The notes below the pieces were generated by a model. It ran no database searches, had not been told where the DNA came from, and saw nothing but the letters and a program-made list of their open reading frames with translations. A stretch of DNA of 47,698 nt from Rhodovulum steppense (GTDB lineage: Bacteria; Pseudomonadota; Alphaproteobacteria; Rhodobacterales; Rhodobacteraceae). Shown here in pieces: positions 15,761-24,403 of the stretch. Made by a program: the position numbers and the translations under genes. Each line of letters starts with the position of its first letter. Position 1 is the stretch's first letter. Location: assembly GCF_004339675.1 (NCBI RefSeq), contig NZ_SLVM01000027.1, positions 1-47,698 of the forward strand, written 5' to 3'.

Positions 15761-16701
15761 GATGCGGCCTCGTTGAGCAGATCGACGCGCGGGTCATGGG
15801 AATGGGTCTTGCGCCATTCGGTCAGGAAGTCGCGCAAGGATCCGTCGATCTCCGGGGGTGTCACGATCTTCAGGTCAACAAGCTGATCACCGGCGGTCTT
15901 TCCCCCTTGATGTGCCACGCCGCGTCCACGCAAGCGCAGAACCCGGCCGGAACTTGCGCCTTTCGGGATCGTCAGATTGACAGGCCCGGAGATAGTCGGC
16001 GCCGTGACCTTCCCTCCAAGAATGGCCTCATCAATGGTGATGGGCAGGGTGACGAAGACGTCATCGCCGATTCGACGGAAGACGGGATGTTGGCTGACCG
16101 ACAGCGTGATCAGCGCGTCACCCGGAGCACCACCCCCAAAGCCCGGCCCACCCTTGCCGCGAAGGCGCAGGGTCTGACCGTCATGTGCCCCTTGCGGGAT
16201 CCGCACCGCCAGGCTGGCGCCGTCCGGCAGGGTGATGCGCATCTCACCCCCGCGCGCGGCGTCGAGAAAGGGCACCTCGAGCGCATATCGAAGATCAGAG
16301 CCGGGCGCGGAATACCCGTGGCCACTGAAATCATCGCTGTCCTGGCGTGTTCGCTGGCGCAGGATTTCCGCAAAGATGTCAGCCGGATCAACGTGGCGTT
16401 CAAACCCGTGCCGTTGCTGGTACGGATTTCCTCCGGCCTCGGCGAAATCGCGGTAGTATTGGCGCTGCGGCCGTTCAGCACCCGCCCCATCGATCTCGCC
16501 CGCGTCGAAACGGGCACGGGTGTCGGGATTCTTCAGCAGGTCATGGGCGGCAGCGATGGCCTTGAACCGCGCCTCCGCCCCGGCGTCGTCGGGGTGCAGG
16601 TCAGGATGGCTGGTGCGCACCAGCTTGCGGTACGCCTTCTTGATGTCATCCGGTGTGGCGGATTTGGTCAGGCCGAGCGTCTCATAGGGATCGACAGTCA
16701 T
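15757..16701 (-). CDS. cbpA: DnaJ-type co-chaperone CbpA
   Basis: A 314-residue J-protein. The N-terminal J-domain (about 4-68) contains the HPD tripeptide at 32-34 that stimulates DnaK ATPase. A Gly/Phe-containing linker follows, and then the two C-terminal substrate-binding beta domains (ARGGEMRITLPDGASL around 150, and the GKGGPGFGGGAPGDALI region). The zinc-finger repeats of DnaJ are absent, as expected for CbpA. In Escherichia coli, CbpA also binds curved DNA and acts under starvation. The gene diverges from an efflux operon, and the shared gap holds a TGAT-N4-ATCA site, suggesting induction at low oxygen. Confidence 0.93.
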   Translation of the reverse strand: MTVDPYETLGLTKSATPDDIKKAYRKLVRTSHPDLHPDDAGAEARFKAIAAAHDLLKNPDTRARFDAGEIDGAGAERPQRQYYRDFAEAGGNPYQQRHGFERHVDPADIFAEILRQRTRQDSDDFSGHGYSAPGSDLRYALEVPFLDAARGGEMRITLPDGASLAVRIPQGAHDGQTLRLRGKGGPGFGGGAPGDALITLSVSQHPVFRRIGDDVFVTLPITIDEAILGGKVTAPTISGPVNLTIPKGASSGRVLRLRGRGVAHQGGKTAGDQLVDLKIVTPPEIDGSLRDFLTEWRKTHSHDPRVDLLNEAAS

Positions 16702-16768
16702 CCGTCAGCCTTCCCTTCCCGGCAGGACCACCAGCCTCCCACATCGCATAGGGCTGTCGGTGCGGGCC

Positions 16769-16782
16769 TTGATGCAGATCAG
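16769..16782. promoter_or_regulatory. FNR-type box between cbpA and the efflux operon
   Basis: TTGATGCAGATCAG contains a perfect TGAT-N4-ATCA core, matching the FNR/Dnr consensus TTGAT-N4-ATCAA with one terminal mismatch. It lies 68 bp before cbpA and 84 bp before the HlyD-type gene, in a divergent promoter region. The sites at 27190 and 40266 share the core. Confidence 0.6.
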
Positions 16783-16866
16783 CACATGGCAAAAACCGAG
16801 CTGATATCATGATCCAATCAACCGTCTTCCGTCCCATCCGGGCTGTTCGCGGGCTTGGAGAGGCAG

Positions 16867-18045
16867 ATGGAAACGCCGGAACGACAAAAGGGATCCGACC
16901 CTTCAGACAAGGTCGCCGTCGCGTCCACCATGGCCGGTGAGCCCCGTTTGCCAGCAGTGCGTCCGCAACCTGCGGCTCCCGTCCGCCGGCCATCGCGGCG
17001 CGTCTGGACCTGGGCCATTGGCGGTGTCCTTGCCGGGGTGGCGGGTTTGGGTCTCTATGTCCAACCGTGGGCAACCGGGCCGCTGGTCGTTGCCGTGGAA
17101 ATTGCTGCCCTCGCCCCCGCAACACGGGTTCTGGCTGTCAACGGCAGGATTGCCGCTCTGCATACGATCGATGTGCGTGCGCTGGTCGGCGGCACGCTCG
17201 CGGATGTCCCAGTGACCGAGGGTGACAGCGTGGAAACGGACGAAGACCTGGCCCGGATCAGCGCCGCGGCCCAGCACGCCATGGTGCGGCAGGCCGTGGC
17301 GGGGCTCGACGCTGCCCTGGTGGCCGAGGCGCAGGCACGGGACACGCTTGCACGGACCGAGGCACTTGGCGCAAACGTCCCCCGTTCATCGCTCGAGGCT
17401 GCCGCCCGCGCCGTTCAATCGGCAGAACAAGAAGTGGCGCGGACCACCGCACTGGTCGATCAGGCGCGGGTGCAGCTTGACAACCACACCATCCGCGCGC
17501 CCATGACCGGCACGATTCTGGCGCTGAATGTCGAGCCTGGGCAAAGCATTGACCCTTCGACCCTGTTGATGACGATCGCCGACCTTGAACAACTGGTCGC
17601 CCGGACGGATGTCGACGAGGCCTACGCCACCCAGATACACACGGACCTGCCCGCAGTGATGCAACTGGCCGGTGAGACGGCCCGGCGCGATGGCCGTGTC
17701 GCGCGTGTGTCGCAGCGGGTCGACGCGGCGACCGGGGGCCTTGCGGTCGAACTCGGCTTCGACGCGCCGGTGCTTGCCCCGGTCGGCCTGACGGTCACGA
17801 TCAACATCATCATGGACAGCCTCGATGCAGCGATCACCGTGCCGCGCGCGGCGATCCAGACGACCGAGGCGGGCGACGCGGTCTTCGTGATCACCGATGG
17901 GACCGCGCAACGCCGCCCCGTATCGGTGATCGACTGGCCCGCCGCGCGGCTGATCGTGACCGCCGGACTGGCCCCGGGCGAGGTGCTGATCCTGGACGCG
18001 ACCGGGATCACCGACGGGCAAGCGGTGCGCGTGGGGGCACCCTGA
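16867..18045 (+). CDS. Periplasmic adaptor subunit of a MacA/HlyD-type efflux pump
   Basis: A 392-residue membrane-fusion protein. A cytoplasmic proline-rich N-terminus is followed by one membrane anchor (about 45-65, VWTWAIGGVLAGVAGLG). It then has the barrel-sandwich half ALHTIDVRALVGGTLADVPV, a coiled-coil hairpin (about 125-205) and the second half IRAPMTGTILALNVEPGQSI. The beta-barrel region follows. It should link the inner-membrane ABC transporter to the periplasm. ATG 16867 has GGAGAGG before it, so the TTG twelve bases upstream is not needed. The stop and the permease start share one base (TGATG). The substrate is unknown. Confidence 0.9.
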   Translation: METPERQKGSDPSDKVAVASTMAGEPRLPAVRPQPAAPVRRPSRRVWTWAIGGVLAGVAGLGLYVQPWATGPLVVAVEIAALAPATRVLAVNGRIAALHTIDVRALVGGTLADVPVTEGDSVETDEDLARISAAAQHAMVRQAVAGLDAALVAEAQARDTLARTEALGANVPRSSLEAAARAVQSAEQEVARTTALVDQARVQLDNHTIRAPMTGTILALNVEPGQSIDPSTLLMTIADLEQLVARTDVDEAYATQIHTDLPAVMQLAGETARRDGRVARVSQRVDAATGGLAVELGFDAPVLAPVGLTVTINIIMDSLDAAITVPRAAIQTTEAGDAVFVITDGTAQRRPVSVIDWPAARLIVTAGLAPGEVLILDATGITDGQAVRVGAP

Positions 18046-19250
18046 TGCTCTATGCGCTCAAGATCGCCACCCGCTATCTGACCGCCAGCAAGGCGCAGAC
18101 GGCCCTTCTGGTGCTGGGGGTCGCGGTGGGGGTCTTCATCTTCATCTTCATGTCGGCGCTGATCGGCGGGCTGGCGGAGTTCATCCTGTCGCGCACCGTG
18201 GGTGACATCAGCCATGTCACCATAACGGCCGAGGACCGCGACCCAGCCATCCTGATCAGCCCCGATGGCATGATCCTTGCCGTCACCGAACGCGGCCGCG
18301 CCCGTACCGCAACGCTGGCCGAGGCCGCAACCTTTGTCCCTCTCATAGAGACCGTACCGGGGGTCATCGCCGTCTCGCCCCAGATCACCGGTGCAGGGTT
18401 CCTGACAAGAGGGGCACAGGTTGCGCAGGTGTCGGTGACCGGGCTGGAGCCGGGTCGCGAATCCGCGATCCTCAACCTGGACGGCTACATGACCCAAGGC
18501 TCGGCCCGTCTGGGTGCGGGGTTGATCGTGCTGGGCGAGACCCTGGCCGACGATCTGTCGCTCCGACTGGGCCAAACGCTGCGGCTGCAATCCTCGAGTG
18601 GGGTTTCCGCAGTGCTGACGCTGAGCGGCATCTATAGCACCGGCAATGGCATGATCGACGCCAGCAGCACCTACGTGAGCCTGTCCACCGCGCGGACACT
18701 CTTCGGGTTGCCGCAGGGCGTCACACGGATCGAGATCAAGCTGGCCGACCTGAACGCCGCCGACGCCACGGCTCTGCGCATCCGGGCGCTGACGGGGCTG
18801 GATGCCGTGCCCTGGACCGACGGCGCGGAACAACTGATGGAGGCGCTGAACGCGCAGGCCCAGACCGGGTATTTCCTCAAATCCTTTGCGCTGATCACCA
18901 TCGTGATCGGGGTGGCCTCGGCGCTCCTGCTGTCCACCTACCGCCGTCGCCCGGAAATCGGGATCATGCGCGCGATAGGGGCGGGGCGCGGGTTCGTGAT
19001 CTTCGTCTTCGTGACCCAGGGCGCGCTGATCGGGCTGATGGGCGGGCTGACGGGCGCGGCACTCGGGTATCTGGCGCTGCTGCCGTTTCCGTCGCGCGAT
19101 GCGTTCGAGGTTGGCACCCTGCCGATGGACATCACCCAAGGCTCCTATGGCCTCGCGATCACGCTGACGGTGATCGGCGCGATCCTCGCGTCGATCCTGC
19201 CCGCACGGGCGGCGGCGCGGGTCGATCCGGTCACGGCTATTGGTCAATGA
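18045..19250 (+). CDS. MacB/LolC-like ABC transporter permease (FtsX fold)
   Basis: A 401-residue membrane protein with the FtsX/MacB layout. One N-terminal membrane segment (about 20-45, LLVLGVAVGVFIFIFMSALI) is followed by a large periplasmic core domain (about 50-275) and three C-terminal membrane segments. The loop RRRPEIGIMRAIGAGR is the typical coupling region between segments. The final RAAARVDPVTAIGQ is a family signature. It transports, or transmits force to, a lipid, peptide or small-molecule substrate together with the adjacent ATPase and adaptor. It overlaps both neighbours, so the three genes form one operon. Confidence 0.92.
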   Translation: MLYALKIATRYLTASKAQTALLVLGVAVGVFIFIFMSALIGGLAEFILSRTVGDISHVTITAEDRDPAILISPDGMILAVTERGRARTATLAEAATFVPLIETVPGVIAVSPQITGAGFLTRGAQVAQVSVTGLEPGRESAILNLDGYMTQGSARLGAGLIVLGETLADDLSLRLGQTLRLQSSSGVSAVLTLSGIYSTGNGMIDASSTYVSLSTARTLFGLPQGVTRIEIKLADLNAADATALRIRALTGLDAVPWTDGAEQLMEALNAQAQTGYFLKSFALITIVIGVASALLLSTYRRRPEIGIMRAIGAGRGFVIFVFVTQGALIGLMGGLTGAALGYLALLPFPSRDAFEVGTLPMDITQGSYGLAITLTVIGAILASILPARAAARVDPVTAIGQ

Positions 19251-19924
19251 CCGCGCTGCTGGAGGTGTCGGATCTGGTCAAAACCTTCGGGACCGGCGAG
19301 GCAGAAACCCGCGTTCTGCGCGGCCTGTCGCTGACGCTGGATGTGGGCGAGATGGCGGCGCTGCTAGGGCCGTCAGGGTCGGGCAAAAGCACGCTGCTGA
19401 CGATCCTCGGCACGCTGATGAAGCCGACATCGGGCCGCCACGCCATGCTGGGGCAGGATCTGGTGGCCGCCAATGACCGCGCCCTGACCGAATTTCGCAA
19501 CCTGCACATCGGTTTTGTCTTTCAGTTCCACAACCTGTTGCCCGATTTCACCGCGCTGGAAAACGTGGTGTTCCCCACCGCCGTGCGGATGGGGCGCGAG
19601 ACTCCGGTCGCCCGTGCGCGCGGGCGCGAACTGCTGACGCGCATGGGACTGGAAGCACGGTTCGACTTCCCCTCGGCCAATCTGTCAGGCGGGCAGAAAC
19701 AGCGCGTCGCGGTGGCACGTGCGCTGATGAACCGGCCCGAACTGGTGCTGGCAGACGAGCCCACCGGCAACCTCGACCGCGCCTCGGCCATGCAGGTCAT
19801 GGACCTGATCGCCGAGATCAACCGCGACGAGGGGACGACCTTCCTGATCTCGACCCACGACGAAAAGATCGCGGGCCTTTGCCGCCGGCAGATCGTGGTG
19901 GGCGACGGTGTTGTGACGGGGTGA
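19247..19924 (+). CDS. LolD/MacB-like ABC transporter ATPase
   Basis: A 225-residue nucleotide-binding subunit with Walker A GPSGSGKST (about 42-50), ABC signature LSGGQKQR (about 145-152) and Walker B LVLADEPTG (about 165-173), followed by the switch His in STHDEK. Where many relatives have FQxFNLL, the Q-loop region reads FQFHNLLPDF. It energises the FtsX-type permease, whose stop it overlaps as ATGA. There are no membrane segments, so the transporter is split into separate permease and ATPase polypeptides, unlike single-chain MacB. Confidence 0.95.
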   Translation: MTALLEVSDLVKTFGTGEAETRVLRGLSLTLDVGEMAALLGPSGSGKSTLLTILGTLMKPTSGRHAMLGQDLVAANDRALTEFRNLHIGFVFQFHNLLPDFTALENVVFPTAVRMGRETPVARARGRELLTRMGLEARFDFPSANLSGGQKQRVAVARALMNRPELVLADEPTGNLDRASAMQVMDLIAEINRDEGTTFLISTHDEKIAGLCRRQIVVGDGVVTG

Positions 19925-19989
19925 CCGGTCGCGCGCTGTCAGGGGCATGGCCAATACCCAGCGAAGCGCTCTCGGAGCGTTCCGGTCTG

Positions 19990-20850
19990 TTATTGCGCAA
20001 ATCGATAGGCGACCCGCGCGACCGTCCCCCGAAAATACGGCCGCTCGCCCTGCGGTGTGATCCATGCCACCTCGCCGAAAAAGGGGACCATCATCCCATC
20101 CTGAAGGCGGTAGTCCCGGAATCGGCCTTCCCACGGCATCATGACGGTTTCTCCCCCCACCAGCGCGCCGCGCTCCTCGACACGGATGCCTGACACCAGC
20201 CCATCCTCGCCAAAGCGGAACAGCATGGTCAGCGTGATCGACCCGTCGATCAGTGTGGCCTGCGCCGACGCGTCATCCACGGGTTGCCAGGTGACGCCTT
20301 GTCCGGGCAGCAGGACGGTCGGATACCACACGCTTTCCGCCAGCCAGCGCATCAGCTCGCCCCGCGCGATTTCTCCATCGCCCTCAACCGTTCCCAGCGA
20401 AAAAAGCCCGAACAGCGCGGGGCGGAGCACACCTGTCCCCGCCACATAGGCATCATGCACGCGCACGGGGACGCCGGGAAACATCGAAATCCGCCCGCTC
20501 CAGACAAAGCCCGGGCGGTTGGCAACGACATGCTGCGTGGAGGTGAACGGCTTCCATTGTGGTGCATCAAGGCTCAAGTTGAACATGCCGCCCAGTTCAA
20601 GATCGACCGATCTGACCATCGGCTGGCCGTCTGTCAGAACCTGCTCGAAGTATCGCCTGACCGGGGCGGGAAGATCGGCAATATCGCGGGCATCGTAGCG
20701 CAGGGGGCCATTCGTAAAGTCCGCCGCGTCCAGCCGCGCGACAAGCACCCCTGTCGCCTCCTTCCAGCGCCACGCACCAAAGGCCACGAGGCCGCCGTAG
20801 AGGATTGCGACCAGGATCAACGCAGCGGCGATCAATTTCAGAATGTCCAT
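19990..20850 (-). CDS. DUF6544/DUF6920-like membrane-anchored protein
   Basis: A 286-residue protein with one N-terminal membrane segment (about 5-28, LKLIAAALILVAILYGGLVAFGA, so cytoplasmic N-in). The rest is a beta-rich extracytoplasmic domain. The segment LPAPVRRYFEQVLTDGQP, then MFNLSLDAPQWKPFTSTQHV, resembles a family of uncharacterised proteins (DUF6544, also seen as DUF6920). No enzymatic motif is apparent. It is the last gene of the long minus-strand operon, four bases after the M23 peptidase stop. It converges on the efflux ATPase gene. Family assignment is from memory of the pattern, so it is moderate. Confidence 0.7.
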   Translation of the reverse strand: MDILKLIAAALILVAILYGGLVAFGAWRWKEATGVLVARLDAADFTNGPLRYDARDIADLPAPVRRYFEQVLTDGQPMVRSVDLELGGMFNLSLDAPQWKPFTSTQHVVANRPGFVWSGRISMFPGVPVRVHDAYVAGTGVLRPALFGLFSLGTVEGDGEIARGELMRWLAESVWYPTVLLPGQGVTWQPVDDASAQATLIDGSITLTMLFRFGEDGLVSGIRVEERGALVGGETVMMPWEGRFRDYRLQDGMMVPFFGEVAWITPQGERPYFRGTVARVAYRFAQ

Positions 20851-20854
20851 TGCA

Positions 20855-21829
20855 TCATCTATCCGGGCTGTTTCGGTGACGTGGCAAGGTCAGGTCCACG
20901 ATGTCGTTGCGGACCAGGAAGCGCCCCTCAAAGCGGATGGGAACCGGGGTGCCGGAGAACGGCCTCTCAGGCGTGCCTGGAAGCTGGGCGTGAATGTGCA
21001 GATGCGGCTCGCCGGTTTCGCCCGAATTGCCGACTTCGCCGATCTGCTGACCCACAGCGATGATATCGCCCGTCGCGACCTGCACGCTGCCCTGCCGGAA
21101 GTGACCCAGCAGGATGTCGATGCCGGCGCAGCGCAGAAGGACATGGTTCCCGGCCGGATAGCCATCGTCGACCAAGGGCACCGTCATGTCGGGGCGGTCA
21201 TCAACTGCCATAACGACCTCGCCTGCGCACGGCGCAAGCACGGGTGTACCGAAGATGGCATAGGCCGACGGCTCGGAAGGTTGGATGCCAGCGGTGCGAA
21301 TGCCCCAGCGATTGACGGCGATTAGATCGACGCCATAGCCACTACCACCAAACCCTGCGTGCAAGGGATGCGAGGGGTCGATCAGCGCCGCATGCGCGTT
21401 GATCGATGGTGACGCGCCGCCGTTGGCAACAAGATAGATCCCGGGTGCCAGTGGCCAGCCAAGGTCGATCGCTTGCCCTTGGGGGATCTGACGTGCCGAT
21501 ATCGCCGCCCATGATTGCGCGCCGGACCAAGCGGCGATCGCGACCAGAACCGCAACGGGCAGGTATCCGACGCGGCTGGTCGGCAGGATAGGTCTTCCCT
21601 GCGCCCGGATGAGGTGCAACGTCACGGCGGCAACGAGCGACAGGGCCAGCAGATATGGCACCCACCATGGCGGAAACACCCATACGCCCTGCAAGGCCAC
21701 CATCAGGATCAGGAGCGCTGCGGCAACAGACAACAGCCAGAAGCCGACCAGGTTGCGCGGCGGCAGAAGCGCCATCCAGAGGACCAGCGTCAGGGGCAGA
21801 AGTGTTTGCAGGATGTAGATGACAATCAT
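20855..21829 (-). CDS. Membrane-anchored M23-type metallopeptidase
   Basis: A 324-residue protein. The N-terminal 120 residues contain three to four hydrophobic membrane segments. The remainder is an M23/LytM-like fold: a LHAGFGGSGYGVDL segment (first metal region), LLGHFRQGSV and the late GETGEPHLHIH motif with the paired histidines. M23 enzymes cut peptide cross-links in cell-wall or protein substrates outside the membrane. The ATG overlaps the CPBP gene's stop (ATGA). The lysostaphin-type HxxxD is not textbook here (GYGVD), so activity may differ from classical endopeptidases. Confidence 0.82.
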   Translation of the reverse strand: MIVIYILQTLLPLTLVLWMALLPPRNLVGFWLLSVAAALLILMVALQGVWVFPPWWVPYLLALSLVAAVTLHLIRAQGRPILPTSRVGYLPVAVLVAIAAWSGAQSWAAISARQIPQGQAIDLGWPLAPGIYLVANGGASPSINAHAALIDPSHPLHAGFGGSGYGVDLIAVNRWGIRTAGIQPSEPSAYAIFGTPVLAPCAGEVVMAVDDRPDMTVPLVDDGYPAGNHVLLRCAGIDILLGHFRQGSVQVATGDIIAVGQQIGEVGNSGETGEPHLHIHAQLPGTPERPFSGTPVPIRFEGRFLVRNDIVDLTLPRHRNSPDR

Positions 21830-22659
21830 GGCGGATTTCCCGCCGCCGCTGGATGTGGGCCAGGTTTCAGCATCACTGCGACAGCGAGCAGCATCACCAG
21901 CCCCATGACGATCGAGTAGGGTTGTGTATCGCCGCCCGCCGGCATGACCGGCAGCACCATCGACGACCAGTTGATCACCCCGTGCAGCAGGATTGCGGGC
22001 AGGACGCTGAACTGCGTGTTCACGGACAGTCGCGCAAAAACCACCGACAACGCGACAGTGCTCGCCAGAAACAGTCCCATCGGCAGTTCGGCCTGCGCCG
22101 TGCCGGGCATCCAGAACAATGGCAGGTGCCAGAGCCCCCAGACAGCGCCGATCAGGATCGCCGCCCATCGCCATCCCAACAGGTCCGACAGCGCGGGCAG
22201 TGCGTAGCCGCGCCAGCCGAATTCCTCGCCCAAGGGGCCGCCGAAGACCGTGATGACAGCGAATTGCGCGATGATGATCAGGATCGGACACTGAACGGGC
22301 ATCGGGGGTGTGGTGCCGCCTGAAATCGCATTGAGCCCGAGCGCTGTCCCCATCGCAAGCGGAGCGGCAAGCACCGCAAGCGCATACCATCTCCATCCAA
22401 GCCGCCAGCGCAGGCACCGTCTGAGCCAGTGCGCAAAGCCTGCCTTGCCGTGGAAGCCCAGGACCGTGACGAAAGCCGCCACGCCCGGACCGAAGGCTGA
22501 CGCCAGAAACAGCGCCCCGCTCAGGCGCGGCGCTGAGGGGCCAATCAGCGAGACGGCGGCCCATAACCCCCATGTCCATCCGAAGGTCAGCGCAACAAAG
22601 GTCCAGATTGCAGCTTGCGGGTGCCGTTGCGCCGTTGCCTGAGGCGTCGCGGCGATCAT
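21826..22659 (-). CDS. CPBP-family intramembrane glutamic protease
   Basis: A 277-residue polytopic membrane protein of the CAAX/bacteriocin-protection (Abi/CPBP) family. The diagnostic EExxxR motif appears as GEEFGWRGY, and a second conserved histidine is in GLWHLPLFW. A third is in LLHGVINWS. Relatives process prenylated or membrane peptides, or protect against self-made bacteriocins; the substrate here is unknown. Both ends overlap neighbours by four bases, so it is co-translated with the DUF6064 and M23 genes. The pairing of two membrane proteases in one operon points to an envelope-maintenance function. Confidence 0.88.
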   Translation of the reverse strand: MIAATPQATAQRHPQAAIWTFVALTFGWTWGLWAAVSLIGPSAPRLSGALFLASAFGPGVAAFVTVLGFHGKAGFAHWLRRCLRWRLGWRWYALAVLAAPLAMGTALGLNAISGGTTPPMPVQCPILIIIAQFAVITVFGGPLGEEFGWRGYALPALSDLLGWRWAAILIGAVWGLWHLPLFWMPGTAQAELPMGLFLASTVALSVVFARLSVNTQFSVLPAILLHGVINWSSMVLPVMPAGGDTQPYSIVMGLVMLLAVAVMLKPGPHPAAAGNPP

Positions 22660-23306
22660 CGTGTCGCTCGACCCTGCCAGAAGGCAGCCGCCAGAAGTGC
22701 TGCAAGCAGGGCTCCTGCGATGGGCATTCCCAGATCCTCCGGGATGCCAAGCTGAACTGCGGCGGACAGTCCGATGAGTGACCACAGGATCGGGATGGTG
22801 GACAGCCAGACGACCCAGCGCCCATGGGCGATCATCAGTATTCCAATCGTGAAGATCGTCGTCGGGCATGGCGCCACGCCGAACATCGGGCCAGCCATCA
22901 ATCCATGTCCCGCCCACAGTCCAAGGACCGGATAGATCGCTAGCGCATAGACAATCGTCATCAGACCCGCGACGAACCGAAAGCCCCACCTTCGGCGCAG
23001 GCGCAGGTCGCCGGGTTGGATTGCACTGGCCAGCAACAGCACGGCCTGAAGGACGAAAGACGCCGCAAACACCGGCGCAACCGGATTGATCGGCGCAAAG
23101 AAGATCATGTGATAGCCGATGCCGTTGACTGCCCAAAGCACTGCCAAGCCCGCAAACCCCAGCCGCATCAGCGCATGGCTCTGCGCGACAAGTGCGAAGG
23201 CCACGACAAGCCCCAGCCCATAGGCGACGATCTGAAACGGCCAGATCGCAGCATTGTAGGCAGCAAAGACGGCCAGGAACTCGTCGATGGCGAAGGGCAT
23301 GGTCAC
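22656..23306 (-). CDS. DUF6064-like polytopic membrane protein
   Basis: A 216-residue protein with about six membrane segments and short loops. The N-terminus MPFAIDEFLAVFAAYNAAIWPFQ and the mid-sequence FAPINPVAPVFA match the DUF6064 pattern. The family has no known activity. The GTG at 23306 overlaps the preceding gene's stop (GTGA), and ATG 23300 lies two codons later; either could be used. The stop overlaps the CPBP gene start. A conserved-looking GVAPCPTTIFTIG segment in a membrane span could bind a metal or cofactor through its Cys, which is speculation. Confidence 0.75.
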   Translation of the reverse strand: MTMPFAIDEFLAVFAAYNAAIWPFQIVAYGLGLVVAFALVAQSHALMRLGFAGLAVLWAVNGIGYHMIFFAPINPVAPVFAASFVLQAVLLLASAIQPGDLRLRRRWGFRFVAGLMTIVYALAIYPVLGLWAGHGLMAGPMFGVAPCPTTIFTIGILMIAHGRWVVWLSTIPILWSLIGLSAAVQLGIPEDLGMPIAGALLAALLAAAFWQGRATR

Positions 23307-24403
23307 ACCATCACCGCTTCGACCGGTCTGCGCGCCGACATCGGCATCGCGGGCGCGCGGCCGAACCGCATCACGATGTCGGGCCGGCGCCCCGGCAGAC
23401 CGACCAGTGCGGCGAGGTCGGCCCGCAGACCGGGGACTTCGACAGGCTGATTGATGTATGCGGTCTTCAATCCCAGCGCGGTCGCCTGCAAGGAAAACCG
23501 CTGGCAGGCGCGACCGGCCTGCACCCAGTGTTCGGGGTTGGCTTGTGCTGCAACAAACACCGCGACCCCGGAGGAGGAAGCGATCTGGCGGGCGTATTTC
23601 TCGTTCTCCGCCTGCGCGGTGAACACCATGTCAAAGAGGCGTGGCCCCAGCCAATCCGGGAGAGCTGGGTTGCCGCTGGCGACGCTGTAGAGGCCATCGC
23701 CGGTTGTCATCGCCGCTGCCGGATTGAACCGCAGCCAGTGCATGAGTTCCGTCACGAAGGCCGGGTCGGCCATCTGCGCGGTATTGCCCGCGATCACGAG
23801 ATCGCGCAGTTGGTCGATCTGCGCCCGCTCGGAGATCAGGATCAGATCGACGCCTGGAACCGCTGCTGACATCGCAAGCTGCGACAGATCGGCGGCACTC
23901 ACCGCGCTGCCATCATAGTCAGACCGCGTGGATTGCCGCAGCGGGATCGCCTCGAACAGCGCCGCATCGCCGCCCTGAGCCGTGCCAAGATCGACGCGCA
24001 CCCTGCCGCCGCCTTCGGGATCGAACCCGATCTCGCCCGATTTCCCCCGCGCGCCTGCGGCAAGTGCAAGGTTCTCGGCTGCACATCCGAGGCTTGCGAA
24101 AAAGTGGTGATCGTCGGGGTCCACGACGGGGGTGCGGCGCGTGACGTCGGGAAGGATGTCGATGCCCCGCGCATCCGGACGGAACAGCCAGGGCTGCGTG
24201 TTGTGCCCGTTCGCGGCGAGCGTCGCATAGCGGATCAGATCACGGCTGGATGCCGGGAGGGGCAGGGTTTGCCGCTGACGGGTAACAAGGGCCGCCATCT
24301 CCGCCGACGACCCCATGCCGCGCCATCCCAGCCAGCCCGCAGCGCCAAGACTCGCCAACACCACCCCGCCGCCAGTCAGCAGGCCTCTGCGACCCATCGT
24401 CAT
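23303..24403 (-). CDS. Tat-exported Acg-family nitroreductase-like flavoprotein
   Basis: A 366-residue protein with an N-terminal twin-arginine signal (GRRGLLTGG followed by a hydrophobic stretch, residues about 4-25). It then has a nitroreductase fold of the Acg type: ATLAANGHNTQPWLF near 60-74 and RQSTRSDYDG near 155-164. A late segment, ACQRFSLQATALGLKTAYINQ, matches the family. Acg in Mycobacterium tuberculosis belongs to the hypoxic DosR regulon, and the family is thought to bind or sequester FMN rather than reduce nitro groups. Export to the periplasm is predicted from the signal. It overlaps both the bactofilin-like gene (ATGA) and the DUF6064 gene (GTGA). Confidence 0.85.
   Translation of the reverse strand: MTMGRRGLLTGGGVVLASLGAAGWLGWRGMGSSAEMAALVTRQRQTLPLPASSRDLIRYATLAANGHNTQPWLFRPDARGIDILPDVTRRTPVVDPDDHHFFASLGCAAENLALAAGARGKSGEIGFDPEGGGRVRVDLGTAQGGDAALFEAIPLRQSTRSDYDGSAVSAADLSQLAMSAAVPGVDLILISERAQIDQLRDLVIAGNTAQMADPAFVTELMHWLRFNPAAAMTTGDGLYSVASGNPALPDWLGPRLFDMVFTAQAENEKYARQIASSSGVAVFVAAQANPEHWVQAGRACQRFSLQATALGLKTAYINQPVEVPGLRADLAALVGLPGRRPDIVMRFGRAPAMPMSARRPVEAVMV

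Noticed and set aside
17622-19247. 541-codon minus-strand open frame opposite the efflux genes
   Set aside because: The Arg/Gln/His/Pro-rich composition and the strong HlyD and FtsX patterns on the other strand show it is a shadow.
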